This document shows, in pieces, positions 7,475-21,125 of a stretch of 64,000 bases of DNA. The notes below the pieces were generated by a model. It saw only the letters and a program-made list of their open reading frames with translations. It searched no databases and had not been told where the DNA came from. Position 1 is the stretch's first letter; each line of letters opens with the position of its first letter. The translations under genes were made by a program, and so were the position numbers. The DNA comes from Roseateles chitinivorans (GTDB taxonomy: Bacteria > Pseudomonadota > Gammaproteobacteria > Burkholderiales > Burkholderiaceae_C): contig NZ_PEOG01000005.1 of NCBI RefSeq assembly GCF_002761755.1, forward strand, positions 1 through 64,000. Direction: 5' to 3'.

Positions 7475-8869
7475 TTACATCGGGAAGCCGCCGCCTCCGC
7501 CTCCCATGAGGTTCTTGAGGCCGCCCATCTTCTTCATCATCTTCATCAGGCCGCCGCCCTTCATCTTCTTCATCATCCCCTGCATCTGATCGAACTGATT
7601 GAGCAGGCGGTTGACCTCCTGGATCTGGACGCCGGCGCCGGCGGCGATGCGGCGCTTGCGGCTGGCCTTGGACTTGCCGTCCATCAGCAGCGACGGCTGG
7701 CGGCGCTCCTTGGCGGTCATCGCGTTGAGGATGCCTTCCATGCGCTTCATGTCGCGCTCGGCCTTGTCCATGTCGGGCTGACCCGCCTTGGCGGTCATCT
7801 GGGTGGGCAGCTTGTCCATCAGCCCCGACAGCCCGCCCATCTTCTTCATCTGCGAGATCTGCGCGAGGAAGTCGTTCAGGTCGAAGCCATCGCCGGACTT
7901 GAGCTTCTCGGCGAGCTTCTGCGCCGCCTCGACGTCCACACCCTTCTGCACTTCCTCGACCAGCGCGACGATGTCGCCCATGCCGAGCACGCGGCCCGCG
8001 TGGCGGTCGGCGTCGAAGACCTCCAGGCCGTCGATCTTCTCGGACACGCCGGCGAACTTGATCGGCGCGCCGGTGATCTGCCGCACCGACAGCGCCGCGC
8101 CGCCGCGCGAGTCGCCGTCCAGCTTGGTCAGCACGATGCCGGTCAGCGGCAGCGCGTCCTTGAACGCCTTGGCCGTGTTGATCGCGTCCTGACCCTGCAT
8201 CGCGTCGACGACGAACAGCGTCTCCACCGGCTTGAGCGTCGCATGCAGGTCGCGGATCTCCGCCATCAGTGCTTCGTCGATCGCCAGGCGGCCGGCGGTG
8301 TCGACCAGCAGCACGTCGAAGAAGTGGCGCTTCGCATGGTCCAGCGCGGCCAGCGCGATGTCATGCGGCTTCTGGTCCGGCGCCGACGGGAACCATTCGG
8401 CGCCCGCCTGCTTCGTCACGGTCTTGAGCTGCTCGATGGCGGCGGGGCGGTACACGTCCGCCGAGACCGTCAGCACCTTCTTCTTGCGCTTCTCGGTCAG
8501 GTGCTTGGCCAGCTTGGCGGTGGTCGTCGTCTTGCCGGCGCCCTGCAGGCCGGCCATCAGGATGATGGCGGGCGGCTGCGCGGCCAGGTTGATGTCGGCG
8601 ACGCCTTCGCCCATCGTCGCGGCCAGTTCCTTGTGGACGACCGAGACCAGCACCTGGCCCGGATTCAGCGAGGCGACCACCTCCTGGCCGAGCGCCTTCT
8701 CCTTCACGCGGGCGATGAAGTCGCGCACCACCGGCAGCGCGACGTCGGCCTCCAGCAGCGCCATGCGCACCTCGCGCAGCATGTCCTGCACATTGGACTC
8801 GGTGATGCGGGCCTGGCCGCGCATCGTCTTCACGAGCCGGCTCAGTCGATCGGTCAGGGTGGAAGCCAT
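7475..8869 (-). CDS. ffh: Signal recognition particle protein Ffh (SRP54)
   Basis: A 464-residue GTPase that binds signal sequences and 4.5S RNA. The N domain (residues 1-90) is followed by the G domain with Walker A GLQGAGKTTTT at 107-117, DTAGRLAIDE and TKLDGDSRGGAALS. The Met-rich M domain fills the C-terminal third and contains the RNA-binding segment with RKRRIAAG. It ends in a Met/Lys/Gly-rich tail (KMMKKMGG) normal for the family. The ATG at 8869 gives the standard start MASTLTDRLSRLVK. It is divergently transcribed from the ypjD homologue, an arrangement conserved across proteobacteria. Confidence 0.97.
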   Translation of the reverse strand: MASTLTDRLSRLVKTMRGQARITESNVQDMLREVRMALLEADVALPVVRDFIARVKEKALGQEVVASLNPGQVLVSVVHKELAATMGEGVADINLAAQPPAIILMAGLQGAGKTTTTAKLAKHLTEKRKKKVLTVSADVYRPAAIEQLKTVTKQAGAEWFPSAPDQKPHDIALAALDHAKRHFFDVLLVDTAGRLAIDEALMAEIRDLHATLKPVETLFVVDAMQGQDAINTAKAFKDALPLTGIVLTKLDGDSRGGAALSVRQITGAPIKFAGVSEKIDGLEVFDADRHAGRVLGMGDIVALVEEVQKGVDVEAAQKLAEKLKSGDGFDLNDFLAQISQMKKMGGLSGLMDKLPTQMTAKAGQPDMDKAERDMKRMEGILNAMTAKERRQPSLLMDGKSKASRKRRIAAGAGVQIQEVNRLLNQFDQMQGMMKKMKGGGLMKMMKKMGGLKNLMGGGGGGFPM

Positions 8870-8915
8870 CGTATTGGCGCCCGCGGAAGCGGGCGCTCGT
8901 CATTACACTTTGCGG

Positions 8916-9749
8916 ATGATTTTATCGTCCGCCTCCGCCGAGCCCAGCGGCCTGCTCCTGGCCGCCCTCAGCGCCGCTGGCGCGGTGGCCTATGCCGTTG
9001 CCGCCGCCTTCGCGCACCTGCGGCCCCGCACCTGGCGCTCGGTGCTGGTGCTGGCCTGGCTGCTGCACCTGGCCGCGCTGGTCGTGGACATCGGCGGCAT
9101 CGGCGCTGCGCCGGTCAACGGCAGCCATGCGGCGCGCTTCGGTTTCGCGCCGTCGCTGTCGATGACGGTCTGGCTGGTGACCGGTGTCTACCTGGTCGAG
9201 AGCCGCTTCCTGCCGCTGCCCTCCGCCCAGCGGCTGCTCAGCGTGCTGGGACTGCTGGTGATGCTGGTGGCCTGGATGTTCCCGGGCGAATACCGACCGC
9301 AGGCGGGCTCGCCGCTGGCGCCGCTGCACTGGGCGATGGGGCTGGCGTCCTACGGCCTGTGCGGTGTCGCGGTGATGCATGCGGTCATGCTCAACCGTGC
9401 CGAGCGCCAGATGCGCGCTCAGAAGGGTCAGGGCGCCCCGGTGCTCGGCACGCCGCTGCTGCGCCTGGAACGCCTGACCTTCCAGTTCGTCGGCGCGGGC
9501 GTGGTGGTGCTGTCGATCGCGCTGCTGCTGGGCGTGGCCTTCACGCCGCAATGGCGCTGGGATCACAAGACGCTGTTCGCCGTGATGGGCTGGGTTGTGC
9601 TGACCGGGTTGCTGACGGGCCGCCGCGTGTTCGGCTGGCGCGGCAAGCGCGCGACGCGCTGGCTCTACTTCGGCGCCGCGCTGCTGCTGCTGTCCTACGC
9701 CGGCTCGCGCTTCGTGCTCGAGGTCGTCCTGCAGCGGCCGCCCCTGTGA
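8916..9749 (+). CDS. ypjD: YpjD/CcsA-type inner membrane protein
   Basis: A 277-residue polytopic membrane protein with about eight hydrophobic segments. It belongs to the cytochrome c assembly (CcsA/CcmC) superfamily; the late motif WRWDHKT and the His in LAPLHWAMG fit the haem-channel fold. The E. coli homologue YpjD also sits beside ffh, and its role is not haem export in the classic sense but is poorly known. I chose ATG 8916, 46 bases from the divergent ffh start, because the first hydrophobic helix begins soon after; the open frame extends further upstream only as antisense to ffh. Confidence 0.85.
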   Translation: MILSSASAEPSGLLLAALSAAGAVAYAVAAAFAHLRPRTWRSVLVLAWLLHLAALVVDIGGIGAAPVNGSHAARFGFAPSLSMTVWLVTGVYLVESRFLPLPSAQRLLSVLGLLVMLVAWMFPGEYRPQAGSPLAPLHWAMGLASYGLCGVAVMHAVMLNRAERQMRAQKGQGAPVLGTPLLRLERLTFQFVGAGVVVLSIALLLGVAFTPQWRWDHKTLFAVMGWVVLTGLLTGRRVFGWRGKRATRWLYFGAALLLLSYAGSRFVLEVVLQRPPL

Positions 9750-9795
9750 TGCCGATCCTGTCGACCGCCTCCCCGAAGCTACCGCCGCGCTCATC

Positions 9796-10083
9796 GTGAT
9801 CAAGCTGCTCTTCTGGATCGTCCTGCTGGCGGTGATCGCCTTCGTGATCGGCTTCAAGCGAGGCCGGCCGGCGCCGCGCGACGACGTCCGCCCGCCGCCG
9901 CCGCAGCCGCGCCTGCCCGAGGACATGGTGAGCTGCGCCGAATGCGGCATGCATCTCCCGGCCAGCGATGCGCTGCCCGGTCGCGGCGGTCAGTTCTGCA
10001 GCGCCGCCCATCGCGCCGCGCACGAACACCGCCTGGAAGCCGCCGAGGCGGCGCGCAGCCGCCGCGACAGCGCCGGGACCTGA
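9796..10083 (+). CDS. PP0621-family protein, membrane anchor plus zinc-binding motif
   Basis: A 95-residue protein with an N-terminal membrane helix (IKLLFWIVLLAVIAFVIGF), a Pro-rich linker and a metal-binding C-terminus with CAECGMHLP and QFCSAAHRAAH (Cys, Cys, Cys, His). It starts at GTG 9796. It lies 46 bases after ypjD and 12 bases before the sensor kinase gene, and is commonly found between them in Burkholderiales. Function is unknown. Confidence 0.75.
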   Translation: MIKLLFWIVLLAVIAFVIGFKRGRPAPRDDVRPPPPQPRLPEDMVSCAECGMHLPASDALPGRGGQFCSAAHRAAHEHRLEAAEAARSRRDSAGT

Positions 10084-10095
10084 GCACCGGACCGC

Positions 10096-11821
10096 ATGGC
10101 CACCTCCGAGACCGTCGGCGCGATCAGCGCCAGCACCATCCAGCGCCTGTATCGGGCGTTCATGGGGGCGCGGGCGGCACTGGGCCTGGCGCTGCTGGCG
10201 ACGCAGTCGCTGGCCGGCCTGATGGGGGCCCGGCCGACCGGCTGGACGACGCTGATCTCGCTGATCTACGGCACGCAGGCGGTGCTGGCGTGGATCCTGC
10301 CGCGCTGGTTCGGCGGCGGCGACGTGCCGTCGAAGGACCGCGCCGGCCTGAGCACGCGGCAGTTCATGGTCAGCATCGGTGCCGACCTGGTGCTGTTCAC
10401 GCTGCTGCAGGTGCGCGATCCCAGCGGTCCCTATGGCGCGCTGTTCTTCATGCCGGCGCTGATGGCCGGCGCGCTGCAGCCGCGGCTGCGCGCGCTGGGC
10501 TGCGCCGCCTTGCCCAGCCTGGTGCTGCTGTCGATGTCGGGCTGGGCGGTGCTGAACGAGCAGGACGGCGCGCTGCGCATCAGCCAGGCCGGGCTGCTGG
10601 GCTGCGGCCTGTTCGTGGTCACGCTGCTGGCGAACGAGATCGCCTCCCGCCTCGCGCGCGAGGAACGCGCCGCGCGCGGCAGCCTCGAGTACGCCCGCCA
10701 GCAGGCCGACCTGAACCGCCTCGTCATCGAGGAGATGGAGGAGGGCGTCGCCGTCGTCGACCGCCGCGGCCTGGTGCGCACCGCCAATCCGGCGGCGCGG
10801 GCGCTGCTGGCGGAAGGCGCCTCGCTGCGCTCGGGGGCGTTCCGGCTGGACACCACGCCGGCCTGGAAGCCGCTGCTGCGAGCCATCGAGAAGGCCTTCG
10901 CCGGCGAGCTCTGGCCGGAGGCCGGCCGCGACCTGCTGCTGGACTTCGGCCGCGGCTCGCAGCGCTCGCTCCGGGTGCGCATGCGCTTCACGCTGCGGCC
11001 GCTGGATGGCGACGACCTGTGCGTGCTCTTCCTCGAGGACAACCGGCTGCTCGAGGCGCGCAATCGCCAGGAGAAGCTCGCGGCGATGGGCCGGGTGTCG
11101 GCCGGCATCGCGCATGAGATCCGCAACCCGCTGACCGCGATCGCGCAGGCCAACGCGCTGCTGTCGGAAGACCTGGCGCAGGATCCCAAGGGCGAGCAGC
11201 TCACCCGGATGGTGGCGTCCAACGTCGAGCGGCTCAAGCGCCTGGTCGACGACGTGATGGAGGTCGCGCCCGGCATCGCGCCGGTGGCGCTGACGCTGTC
11301 CGCCGCGCCGCTGGTGCGCGAGTACTGCGCCGACTGGGCCACCACCCAGCGGCTGCCCGCGGGCGAGGCCAGCCCGCTGCGCGTCGAGATCGAGCGCGAC
11401 GGCCTGCTCGTCAGCTTCGAGCCGGAGCACCTGCGCCGCGTCCTGATCAACCTGCTGGACAACGGCCTGCGCCACGCCCGCCCCGGGCCGGGCGCGCTGC
11501 GCGTGCAGCTGCGCGAGGACGGCGAGTGGGTGCGGCTGTCGGTGTTCAGCCGCGCCGAGCCGATTCCGGCCGAGGTCGAACGACACTTGTTCGAGCCCTT
11601 CTTCTCCACGCGCAGCCGCGGCTCGGGTCTCGGCCTGTACATTTGCCGCGAGCTGTGCGAACGCTACGGCGCCCGCATCGAATACCACCGCCGCGACACC
11701 GGACCGAACGCCGAGGCCAACGAGTTCCGCGTGCTGCTGCCGCGGCCGGCTTCGCCAACCGCCGCGCTCGCCTCGGTCCCGTCCGCGGGGCCGGATTCCC
11801 ATTTCCCCGATACCGAACTCC

Positions 11822-11832
<11 letters not shown>
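10096..11832 (+). CDS. pilS: Sensor histidine kinase PilS
   Basis: A 578-residue kinase for type IV pilin gene control. Six hydrophobic segments occupy about residues 25-190, then a PAS domain (about 205-300), HisKA with H340 in AGIAHEIRNPLTAI, and HATPase_c with the N box LRRVLINLLDNGLRHA and the G2 box GSGLGLYICRELCERYG. It phosphorylates the regulator encoded next: the stop overlaps the pilR start by 11 bases, so the two are translationally coupled. PilS senses membrane pilin levels in Pseudomonas; that is inferred here. Confidence 0.93.
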
Positions 11833-13444
<1,612 letters not shown>

Positions 13445-13732
13445 CGGGTTCGCATCCCAGCGGGAATGCGCGCAATGCGACCATGACCCCACCGCCGGTG
13501 GCGGCTCCGGGAAGGTCCTAGGGCGGGGTTGTCCTAACGGGTGGGGACAGCGGCGCGGCCTGTCATCGAAACGCCATCGCCGCCTGCTCAGCAACCATCG
13601 GCCCTCGCGCCCGATTCCCCGCTGCAGCCCGCGCCAATCCTGGCGCCGTCCACACGATGCGCGAATCCATCGGGGCTGTGCGGGGTCAGGTCTTCCGGCT
13701 AGACCAGCGGGTGGCGGACGTCAAGGGCGATG

Positions 13733-13780
13733 ACGCTACCGCTAGTTCCTTGAAGGTCCCGCGACCACTAGATATAGTGT
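13733..13780 (+). promoter_or_regulatory. nrdA promoter with two NrdR-type boxes
   Basis: Box 2, CCACTAGATATAGTGT at 13765-13780, differs from the NrdR consensus ACACTATATATAGTGT at two positions. A weaker box 1 at 13733-13748 keeps the ACxCTA and TAGT half-sites. The start-to-start distance is 32 bp, three helical turns, as in known NrdR sites. A promoter overlaps them: TTGAAG (13750-13755), a 17-base spacer, TATAGT (13773-13778). NrdR bound with dATP/ATP would cover both promoter elements and repress ribonucleotide reductase. The nrdR gene itself is not in the window. Confidence 0.78.
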
Positions 13781-13817
13781 TTTGCATGCTATCCTGCTGA
13801 CCTTCGCAAACACGGCG

Positions 13818-13928
13818 ATGAATGCTCCATCAGAAGTCTTGCCCGCGCTGCCGACCCCTCGGTCGGAGAGCCGGAAGTTCCAAGTCCAGGCGCATCAGCA
13901 GCATCGCGAACACCACCTGACCCCCTGA
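13818..13928 (+). CDS. Possible 36-codon leader ORF upstream of nrdA
   Basis: An ATG-initiated frame of 36 residues with a Pro/Ser-rich first half and a His/Gln-rich end, inside the predicted nrdA leader. It ends 10 bases before a terminator-like hairpin. No clear ribosome binding site is visible and the frame may be chance in GC-rich DNA. Its placement between the NrdR-regulated promoter and the hairpin is what makes it worth listing. Confidence 0.25.
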   Translation: MNAPSEVLPALPTPRSESRKFQVQAHQQHREHHLTP

Positions 13929-13938
13929 TCGTTAGGCC

Positions 13939-13978
13939 CTTCGGACCCGCCGGGCCGGGCGAAGCTTTTTTGTTTTTT
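13939..13978 (+). terminator. Terminator-like hairpin in the nrdA leader
   Basis: CTTCG (13939-13943) pairs with CGAAG (13960-13964), enclosing CCCG/CGGG with a 6-base loop and a two-base bulge. A run of six T, a G and six T (13966-13978) follows directly. It lies about 28 bases upstream of the nrdA ATG at 14006, inside the transcript predicted from the upstream promoter, so it could attenuate nrdA or end a short leader RNA. Confidence 0.55.
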
Positions 13979-14005
13979 CCAGACACCAGAACAGACGAGG
14001 ATCCC

Positions 14006-16933
<2,928 letters not shown>

Positions 16934-17201
16934 TCGAAACAGGAGGTGTCGGCGTCACCACGCGCCGACGCCTCCGATGCTCGCGATGCGAGTGTTCATC
17001 GATGTTTGCGGCGATCGGCGTTTTCTGCGGCCGGTCTCGCGAGCGATCGATGAACGCTTGATCGGACGCTCTCTTCCGCTCCTGGCGCGCGCCTCGTCGG
17101 CGCGCCGCCGCGCTCACCAGGAGGCGCGCGGCACACGGTCCCACGCGTCGAATGCGATGCGGACCAGCAACAGCGAAGCGGCGTCAAAGTCAAGAAGTCC
17201 T
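16934..17201. other. nrdA-nrdB intergenic region
   Basis: No convincing gene or hairpin terminator was found in this stretch. It is GC-rich with short Arg-coding shadow frames. The only structure seen is the dyad at its right edge, annotated separately. Confidence 0.4.
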
Positions 17202-17229
17202 TTGTGTTTGAACACAACACTCCGATAAT
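17202..17229 (+). promoter_or_regulatory. Dyad and possible promoter before nrdB
   Basis: A perfect inverted repeat, TTGTGTT-TG-AACACAA (17202-17217), is followed by GATAAT at 17224-17229. TTGTGT (17202-17207) with a 16-base spacer makes a plausible -35, so the dyad would overlap the -35 region like an operator. It lies 22 bases upstream of the nrdB ATG, which has AGGA at 17240-17243. No known regulator can be named from the sequence. Confidence 0.4.
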
Positions 17230-17251
17230 CCGCGACCATAGGAAGACCACC

Positions 17252-18424
17252 ATGCTGGTTTGGGAAGAAGACCGTAAGCCTTCGAGCAACGCGCCGCAGT
17301 CGGGCGCATCGATCCACGCAGCGACGCAAGCCGTCGCGCGTGACGCCGCCGCCTCCGCGGCGGCTTCGGTGTCCTCTTCTGCCTCGTCGATCACCAATGC
17401 GAGCGAGCGCCGTGTGAACGTCGCCGACAAGCGCATCATCAACGGCCAGACCGACGTCAACCAGCTGGTCCCGTTCAAGTACAAGTGGGCGTGGGAGAAG
17501 TACCTCGCCACCTGCGCGAATCACTGGATGCCGCAGGAAGTGAACATGTCCCGCGACATCGCGCTGTGGAAGGACCCGAACGGTCTGACCGACGACGAGC
17601 GCCGGATCATCAAGCGCAACCTCGGCTTCTTCGTGACCGCCGACTCGCTGGCCGCCAACAACATCGTGCTGGGCACCTACCGCCACATCACGGCGCCCGA
17701 AGCCCGCCAGTTCCTGCTGCGCCAGGCCTTCGAAGAAGCGATCCACACGCACGCCTACCAGTACATCGTCGAGTCCCTCGGGCTGGACGAGAGCGAGATC
17801 TTCAACGCCTATCACGAGGTGCAGTCGATCCGCGACAAGGATGAATTCCTGATCCCGTTCATCGACGCGATCATGGATCCCAACTTCGTCACCGGCACGC
17901 CGGAAGCCGACCAGACGCTGCTGAAGTCGCTGATCGTCTTCGCCTGCCTGATGGAAGGGCTGTTCTTCTACGTCGGCTTCACGCAGATCCTGGCGCTGGG
18001 CCGCCAGAACAAGATGACCGGCGCTGCCGAGCAGTACCAGTACATCCTGCGCGACGAGTCGATGCACTGCAATTTCGGCATCGACCTGATCAACCAGATC
18101 AAGCTCGAGAACCCGCACCTGTGGACGCCTGAATTCCGCGCGGAGATCAAGGCGCTGTTCCAGAAGGCCGTGGAGCTCGAGTACCGCTACGCCGAGGACA
18201 CCATGCCGCGCGGCGTGCTGGGTCTGAACGCGGCCATGTTCAAGGGCTACCTGCGCTACATCGCCAATCGGCGTGCGACGCAGATCGGCTTGGAGGCGCT
18301 CTTCCCGAACGAGGAAAACCCGTTCCCCTGGATGAGCGAAATGATCGACCTGAAGAAGGAACGCAACTTCTTCGAGACCCGAGTGATCGAATACCAATCG
18401 GGCGGCGCGCTGTCCTGGGACTGA
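17252..18424 (+). CDS. nrdB: Ribonucleoside-diphosphate reductase beta subunit (class Ia)
   Basis: A 390-residue di-iron subunit that supplies the tyrosyl radical to NrdA. Metal-ligand helices are visible: [16 protein letters not shown] and [17 protein letters not shown], plus the earlier [12 protein letters not shown] helix. An Ala/Ser-rich N-terminal extension of about 45 residues precedes the family fold. The C-terminal tail, which docks on NrdA, ends [10 protein letters not shown]. The start MLVWEEDRK at ATG 17252 has AGGA 9 bases upstream; a longer frame from 17204 lacks support. The 318-base gap to nrdA and a possible promoter suggest partly separate expression. Confidence 0.96.
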   Translation: MLVWEEDRKPSSNAPQSGASIHAATQAVARDAAASAAASVSSSASSITNASERRVNVADKRIINGQTDVNQLVPFKYKWAWEKYLATCANHWMPQEVNMSRDIALWKDPNGLTDDERRIIKRNLGFFVTADSLAANNIVLGTYRHITAPEARQFLLRQAFEEAIHTHAYQYIVESLGLDESEIFNAYHEVQSIRDKDEFLIPFIDAIMDPNFVTGTPEADQTLLKSLIVFACLMEGLFFYVGFTQILALGRQNKMTGAAEQYQYILRDESMHCNFGIDLINQIKLENPHLWTPEFRAEIKALFQKAVELEYRYAEDTMPRGVLGLNAAMFKGYLRYIANRRATQIGLEALFPNEENPFPWMSEMIDLKKERNFFETRVIEYQSGGALSWD

Positions 18425-18647
18425 TGAAGTCCGAGGCGGAGTGACCCTCGAGCATTGTTTGTTGAAGAAGAGATCAAGCTTGGCGATGCGCCGACCGACC
18501 GACATAGAAGCGGCGGAGACGCACCGCAACCCGATTCACCGCACCGCGGAGCGCAACTCCCGCGCGTCGTGGGCGGTGAATACCTGCACCGGCATCAACC
18601 GGTTGATGACGGGCAGGGCTATTTCCACTTGATCAAGGAGAACTGAA

Positions 18648-19256
18648 ATGGCAACTGCGAAGAAGGCCGCTCCGGCCAAGAAGGCGGCTCCGGCCAAGAA
18701 GGCCGCCGCGAAGAAGGCTCCGGCCGCGAAGAAGGCGGCTCCGGCCAAGAAGGCCGCGCCGGCGAAGAAGGCCGCTCCGGCCAAGAAGGCTGCGCCGGCG
18801 AAGAAGGCTGCTGCCGCCAAGAAGGCTGCGCCGGCGAAGAAGGCCGCTCCGGCCAAGAAGGCTGCTGCTGCGAAGAAGGCGGCGCCGGCGAAGAAGGTCG
18901 CTGCCAAGAAGGCCGCGCCGGCCAAGAAGGTCGCTGCCAAGAAGGCTGCGCCGGCCAAGAAGGCCTCCGCCGCCAAGAAGCCGCCGATCAAGGCCACCGC
19001 TGCCAAGGCTGCGAAGCCCGCCGCGAAGAAGGCTGCTCCGGCGAAGAAGGCCGCTGCTGCGAAGAAGGCTGCCCCCAAGGCCGCTGCCAAGCCTGCTGCG
19101 AAGCCGGCCGCCAAGAAGGCTGCTGCTCCGAAGAAGGCTGCCGCCAAGCCTGCCGCTGCTCCCGCTGCCAAGCCTGCCGCTGCGCCGGCTCCCGCTGCGA
19201 AGACCGCGCTGAGCCCGCAAGCCGCCTGGCCCTTCCCGACCGGCAACAAGCCCTGA
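18648..19256 (+). CDS. Histone H1-like Lys/Ala/Pro-repeat DNA-binding protein
   Basis: A 202-residue, highly basic protein made almost wholly of AAPAKK and AAAKK repeats, like the C-terminal tails of eukaryotic H1 and bacterial proteins such as AlgP or HctB-like proteins. It probably binds DNA non-specifically and compacts or bridges it. The final 15 residues (ALSPQAAWPFPTGNKP) are non-repetitive and typical of the betaproteobacterial family. A strong ribosome site, AAGGAG at 18635-18640, precedes ATG 18648, and two hairpins follow the stop. Repeat number in such genes varies between strains because the DNA itself is repetitive. Confidence 0.9.
   Translation: MATAKKAAPAKKAAPAKKAAAKKAPAAKKAAPAKKAAPAKKAAPAKKAAPAKKAAAAKKAAPAKKAAPAKKAAAAKKAAPAKKVAAKKAAPAKKVAAKKAAPAKKASAAKKPPIKATAAKAAKPAAKKAAPAKKAAAAKKAAPKAAAKPAAKPAAKKAAAPKKAAAKPAAAPAAKPAAAPAPAAKTALSPQAAWPFPTGNKP
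18655..19130 (+). repeat. Degenerate tandem coding repeat (15-18 bp units)
   Basis: Units of the type GCTCCGGCCAAGAAGGC recur dozens of times within the histone-like gene, with synonymous third-base changes (GCT/GCG/GCC/GCA). Long near-identical stretches make the tract prone to slippage and to assembly error. Confidence 0.85.
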
Positions 19257-19268
19257 GCTTGAACGATG

Positions 19269-19328
19269 ACCGGACCTTCGGGTCCGGTTCGTCGAAGCCC
19301 TCCGAACCCGGCGCGAGCCGGGTTTTTT
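19269..19328 (+). terminator. Double terminator after the histone-like gene
   Basis: First hairpin ACCGGACC-TTCG-GGTCCGGT (19269-19288). Second hairpin AACCCGGC-GCGA-GCCGGGTT (19305-19324) followed by six T. Both have stable tetraloops; the second is a canonical intrinsic terminator. Confidence 0.88.
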
Positions 19329-19413
19329 CTTTGGGACTCGCGAAAGAAGGAAGGGCGCCCGTGCGGCGCCCTTCGGAGGGAGAGGGATCGTTGGGGCGGA
19401 GGCCCCGCCCCGG

Positions 19414-20937
19414 TCAGGGGTAGAAGAGCTCGACCGAGTAACCGCTGATCTTCTGCGCGCCGCTGTCGAAGACCAACTGCAACTGTTGATCGGCGCCGGC
19501 AGGCAACGCGACGCGGCCGGCCTGCATCTCGGCCGGCGAGAGCATGCGGCGCACGACCAGCACGCCGCTCGCGTCGGTCAGGCTCAGGTCCACCCATGGC
19601 TGCGCCACTTCCCAGTTGCTGCGGTTGCGCAGGCTGATGCTGAAGCGGTAGTGGTTGGCGGCGCCGGCGGGATTGAGGCTGCTGCTCTCGACGCTCAGGG
19701 CCTCGATGTGCTGCCACGGCTTGATCTCCTGGCCCAGCGCCTGTGCCACCGAGACCAGCGCCGGCTTGGCTGCCGGGTACTGCGCGGCGATCGCTTCGCG
19801 GGCATGCCAGAGCAACTGGCCCATCAACCCGAACGCCAGGACCGTCGCGGTGCTGCCCAGCGCCAGGCGCACGCCGGGGCGATTCCAGCGTCGCGCCGAT
19901 TCGGCCTGGCGCATGAAGCTCGGCAACTGGTCCGGCATCACGCTCGGCGAGCCCTGCGGGGACATCGCCTCCGCGCTGACGGCCGCAGCGGACGACGCGG
20001 CCGCGCGGGCGGCCATCAGTTCGGACTCCGCGGCCAGCACCGTCATCGTGGTTTCGGGGCTCTCCGTCGCACGGGGCGTCGCAGTCCGACGCCGCTTGAA
20101 CGGATTCCAGAACCGACGCGGCCTCGCGGCCTTGGCGGCGCGCCTGGCCTCGGCGATGGCGTCCTCGTCGGGCGCCATCATCGACGAGGACGGTTCGAGC
20201 GACGGCTCCAGATCGGGCTCCTGCGCCGCTTCGTTCGCGCGCAGCTGCGCCGCGGTGGCCGGGCTCAGCGCGAGCGTCACGTCAGGTCGCTCGTCGTCGT
20301 CGATCATCGGCGGCGGCAGCTCATCCTCTTCGAAGCGCATGCCCTTGGGCTCGGGCAGGTGGGCGCGAGGATCGGGCGCGGCGGGCGCCTCGAGGAAGGG
20401 TTCCCGACGCGCCTCGTGAGGACGCTCGTCGACGCCGGACGCGTTGAAGCGTGCGTCGACGATGTCGTCCATCGGCTCATCGTCGGCCATGCGTCGCGGC
20501 GGCGCGAAGGGATTGAGCGACTCGTCGTCGGCCGCGATCCAGCCGCTGTCGCGCGGCGGCTGATGATGCGCCGGGGGCTCCGGTGCAAAGGCCGGCTCCG
20601 GCGCGAAGACCGGCGGGGGCGGCGGCATCGGTCGCGCGGGGGCGACCGGCGGTGGCAGCGGTGCGGGCTGGCTCGGCGGGAAGTCGTCGCGATAGGCCGG
20701 CGCGGGCGGCGTCGGCACGGGCGAGGGCGGGCGGCGTTCGATCGGCGCGGGCTCGGCCGATGGGCTCACCGGCGGCCAGGGCGGCGGGCTGTCGCGCTCA
20801 AGATCGAACAGCTGCTCGCGGGCATCGAAGACCTCGGCGCAGCGGCCACAGCGGACCCAGCCTTCGGAGACGCGCAGCTGGTCCTGCACCACCCGGAAGA
20901 TGGTGCCGCAGGTCGTGCAGCGGGTCGCGAGATTCAT
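19414..20937 (-). CDS. Zinc-ribbon and DUF3426 domain membrane protein
   Basis: A 507-residue protein. The N-terminus is a MJ0042-type zinc ribbon with C7, C10, C30 and C33 (TRCTTCGTIF and RCGRCAEVF). A long Pro/Glu-rich disordered region follows (about residues 45-290), then one membrane helix (LALGSTATVLAFGLMGQLLW) and a C-terminal DUF3426 beta domain of about 120 residues. Start ATG 20937 places the ribbon at the N-terminus; an upstream frame to 20997 has no support. It lies downstream of prmA in the conserved aroQ-accBC-prmA string. Function is unknown. Confidence 0.85.
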   Translation of the reverse strand: MNLATRCTTCGTIFRVVQDQLRVSEGWVRCGRCAEVFDAREQLFDLERDSPPPWPPVSPSAEPAPIERRPPSPVPTPPAPAYRDDFPPSQPAPLPPPVAPARPMPPPPPVFAPEPAFAPEPPAHHQPPRDSGWIAADDESLNPFAPPRRMADDEPMDDIVDARFNASGVDERPHEARREPFLEAPAAPDPRAHLPEPKGMRFEEDELPPPMIDDDERPDVTLALSPATAAQLRANEAAQEPDLEPSLEPSSSMMAPDEDAIAEARRAAKAARPRRFWNPFKRRRTATPRATESPETTMTVLAAESELMAARAAASSAAAVSAEAMSPQGSPSVMPDQLPSFMRQAESARRWNRPGVRLALGSTATVLAFGLMGQLLWHAREAIAAQYPAAKPALVSVAQALGQEIKPWQHIEALSVESSSLNPAGAANHYRFSISLRNRSNWEVAQPWVDLSLTDASGVLVVRRMLSPAEMQAGRVALPAGADQQLQLVFDSGAQKISGYSVELFYP

Positions 20938-21125
20938 GGGCGCGATGATGCCACGAAGCAGGGTCAGTCCTTGACGCGAACGCACCCGGGTTGACACTCC
21001 GTCACCACGGGCGCGCGGCCCGCGATGCGGCTGTTCATCGGCCCGGGCGAGGCAATGGGGGCGCCCGCGGGTGAGCGTTCAGGTGGGTGGGCGCGCGTGC
21101 GGCGAGTGATCCACCGGACGGTGGT

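Noticed and set aside
7370..9799. A long plus-strand frame of 809 residues opposite ffh
   Set aside because: It is the antisense of ffh, continuing out of frame through ypjD. Composition is Leu/His/Gln/Arg-rich, typical of shadow frames in GC-rich genes, and it has no family motifs.
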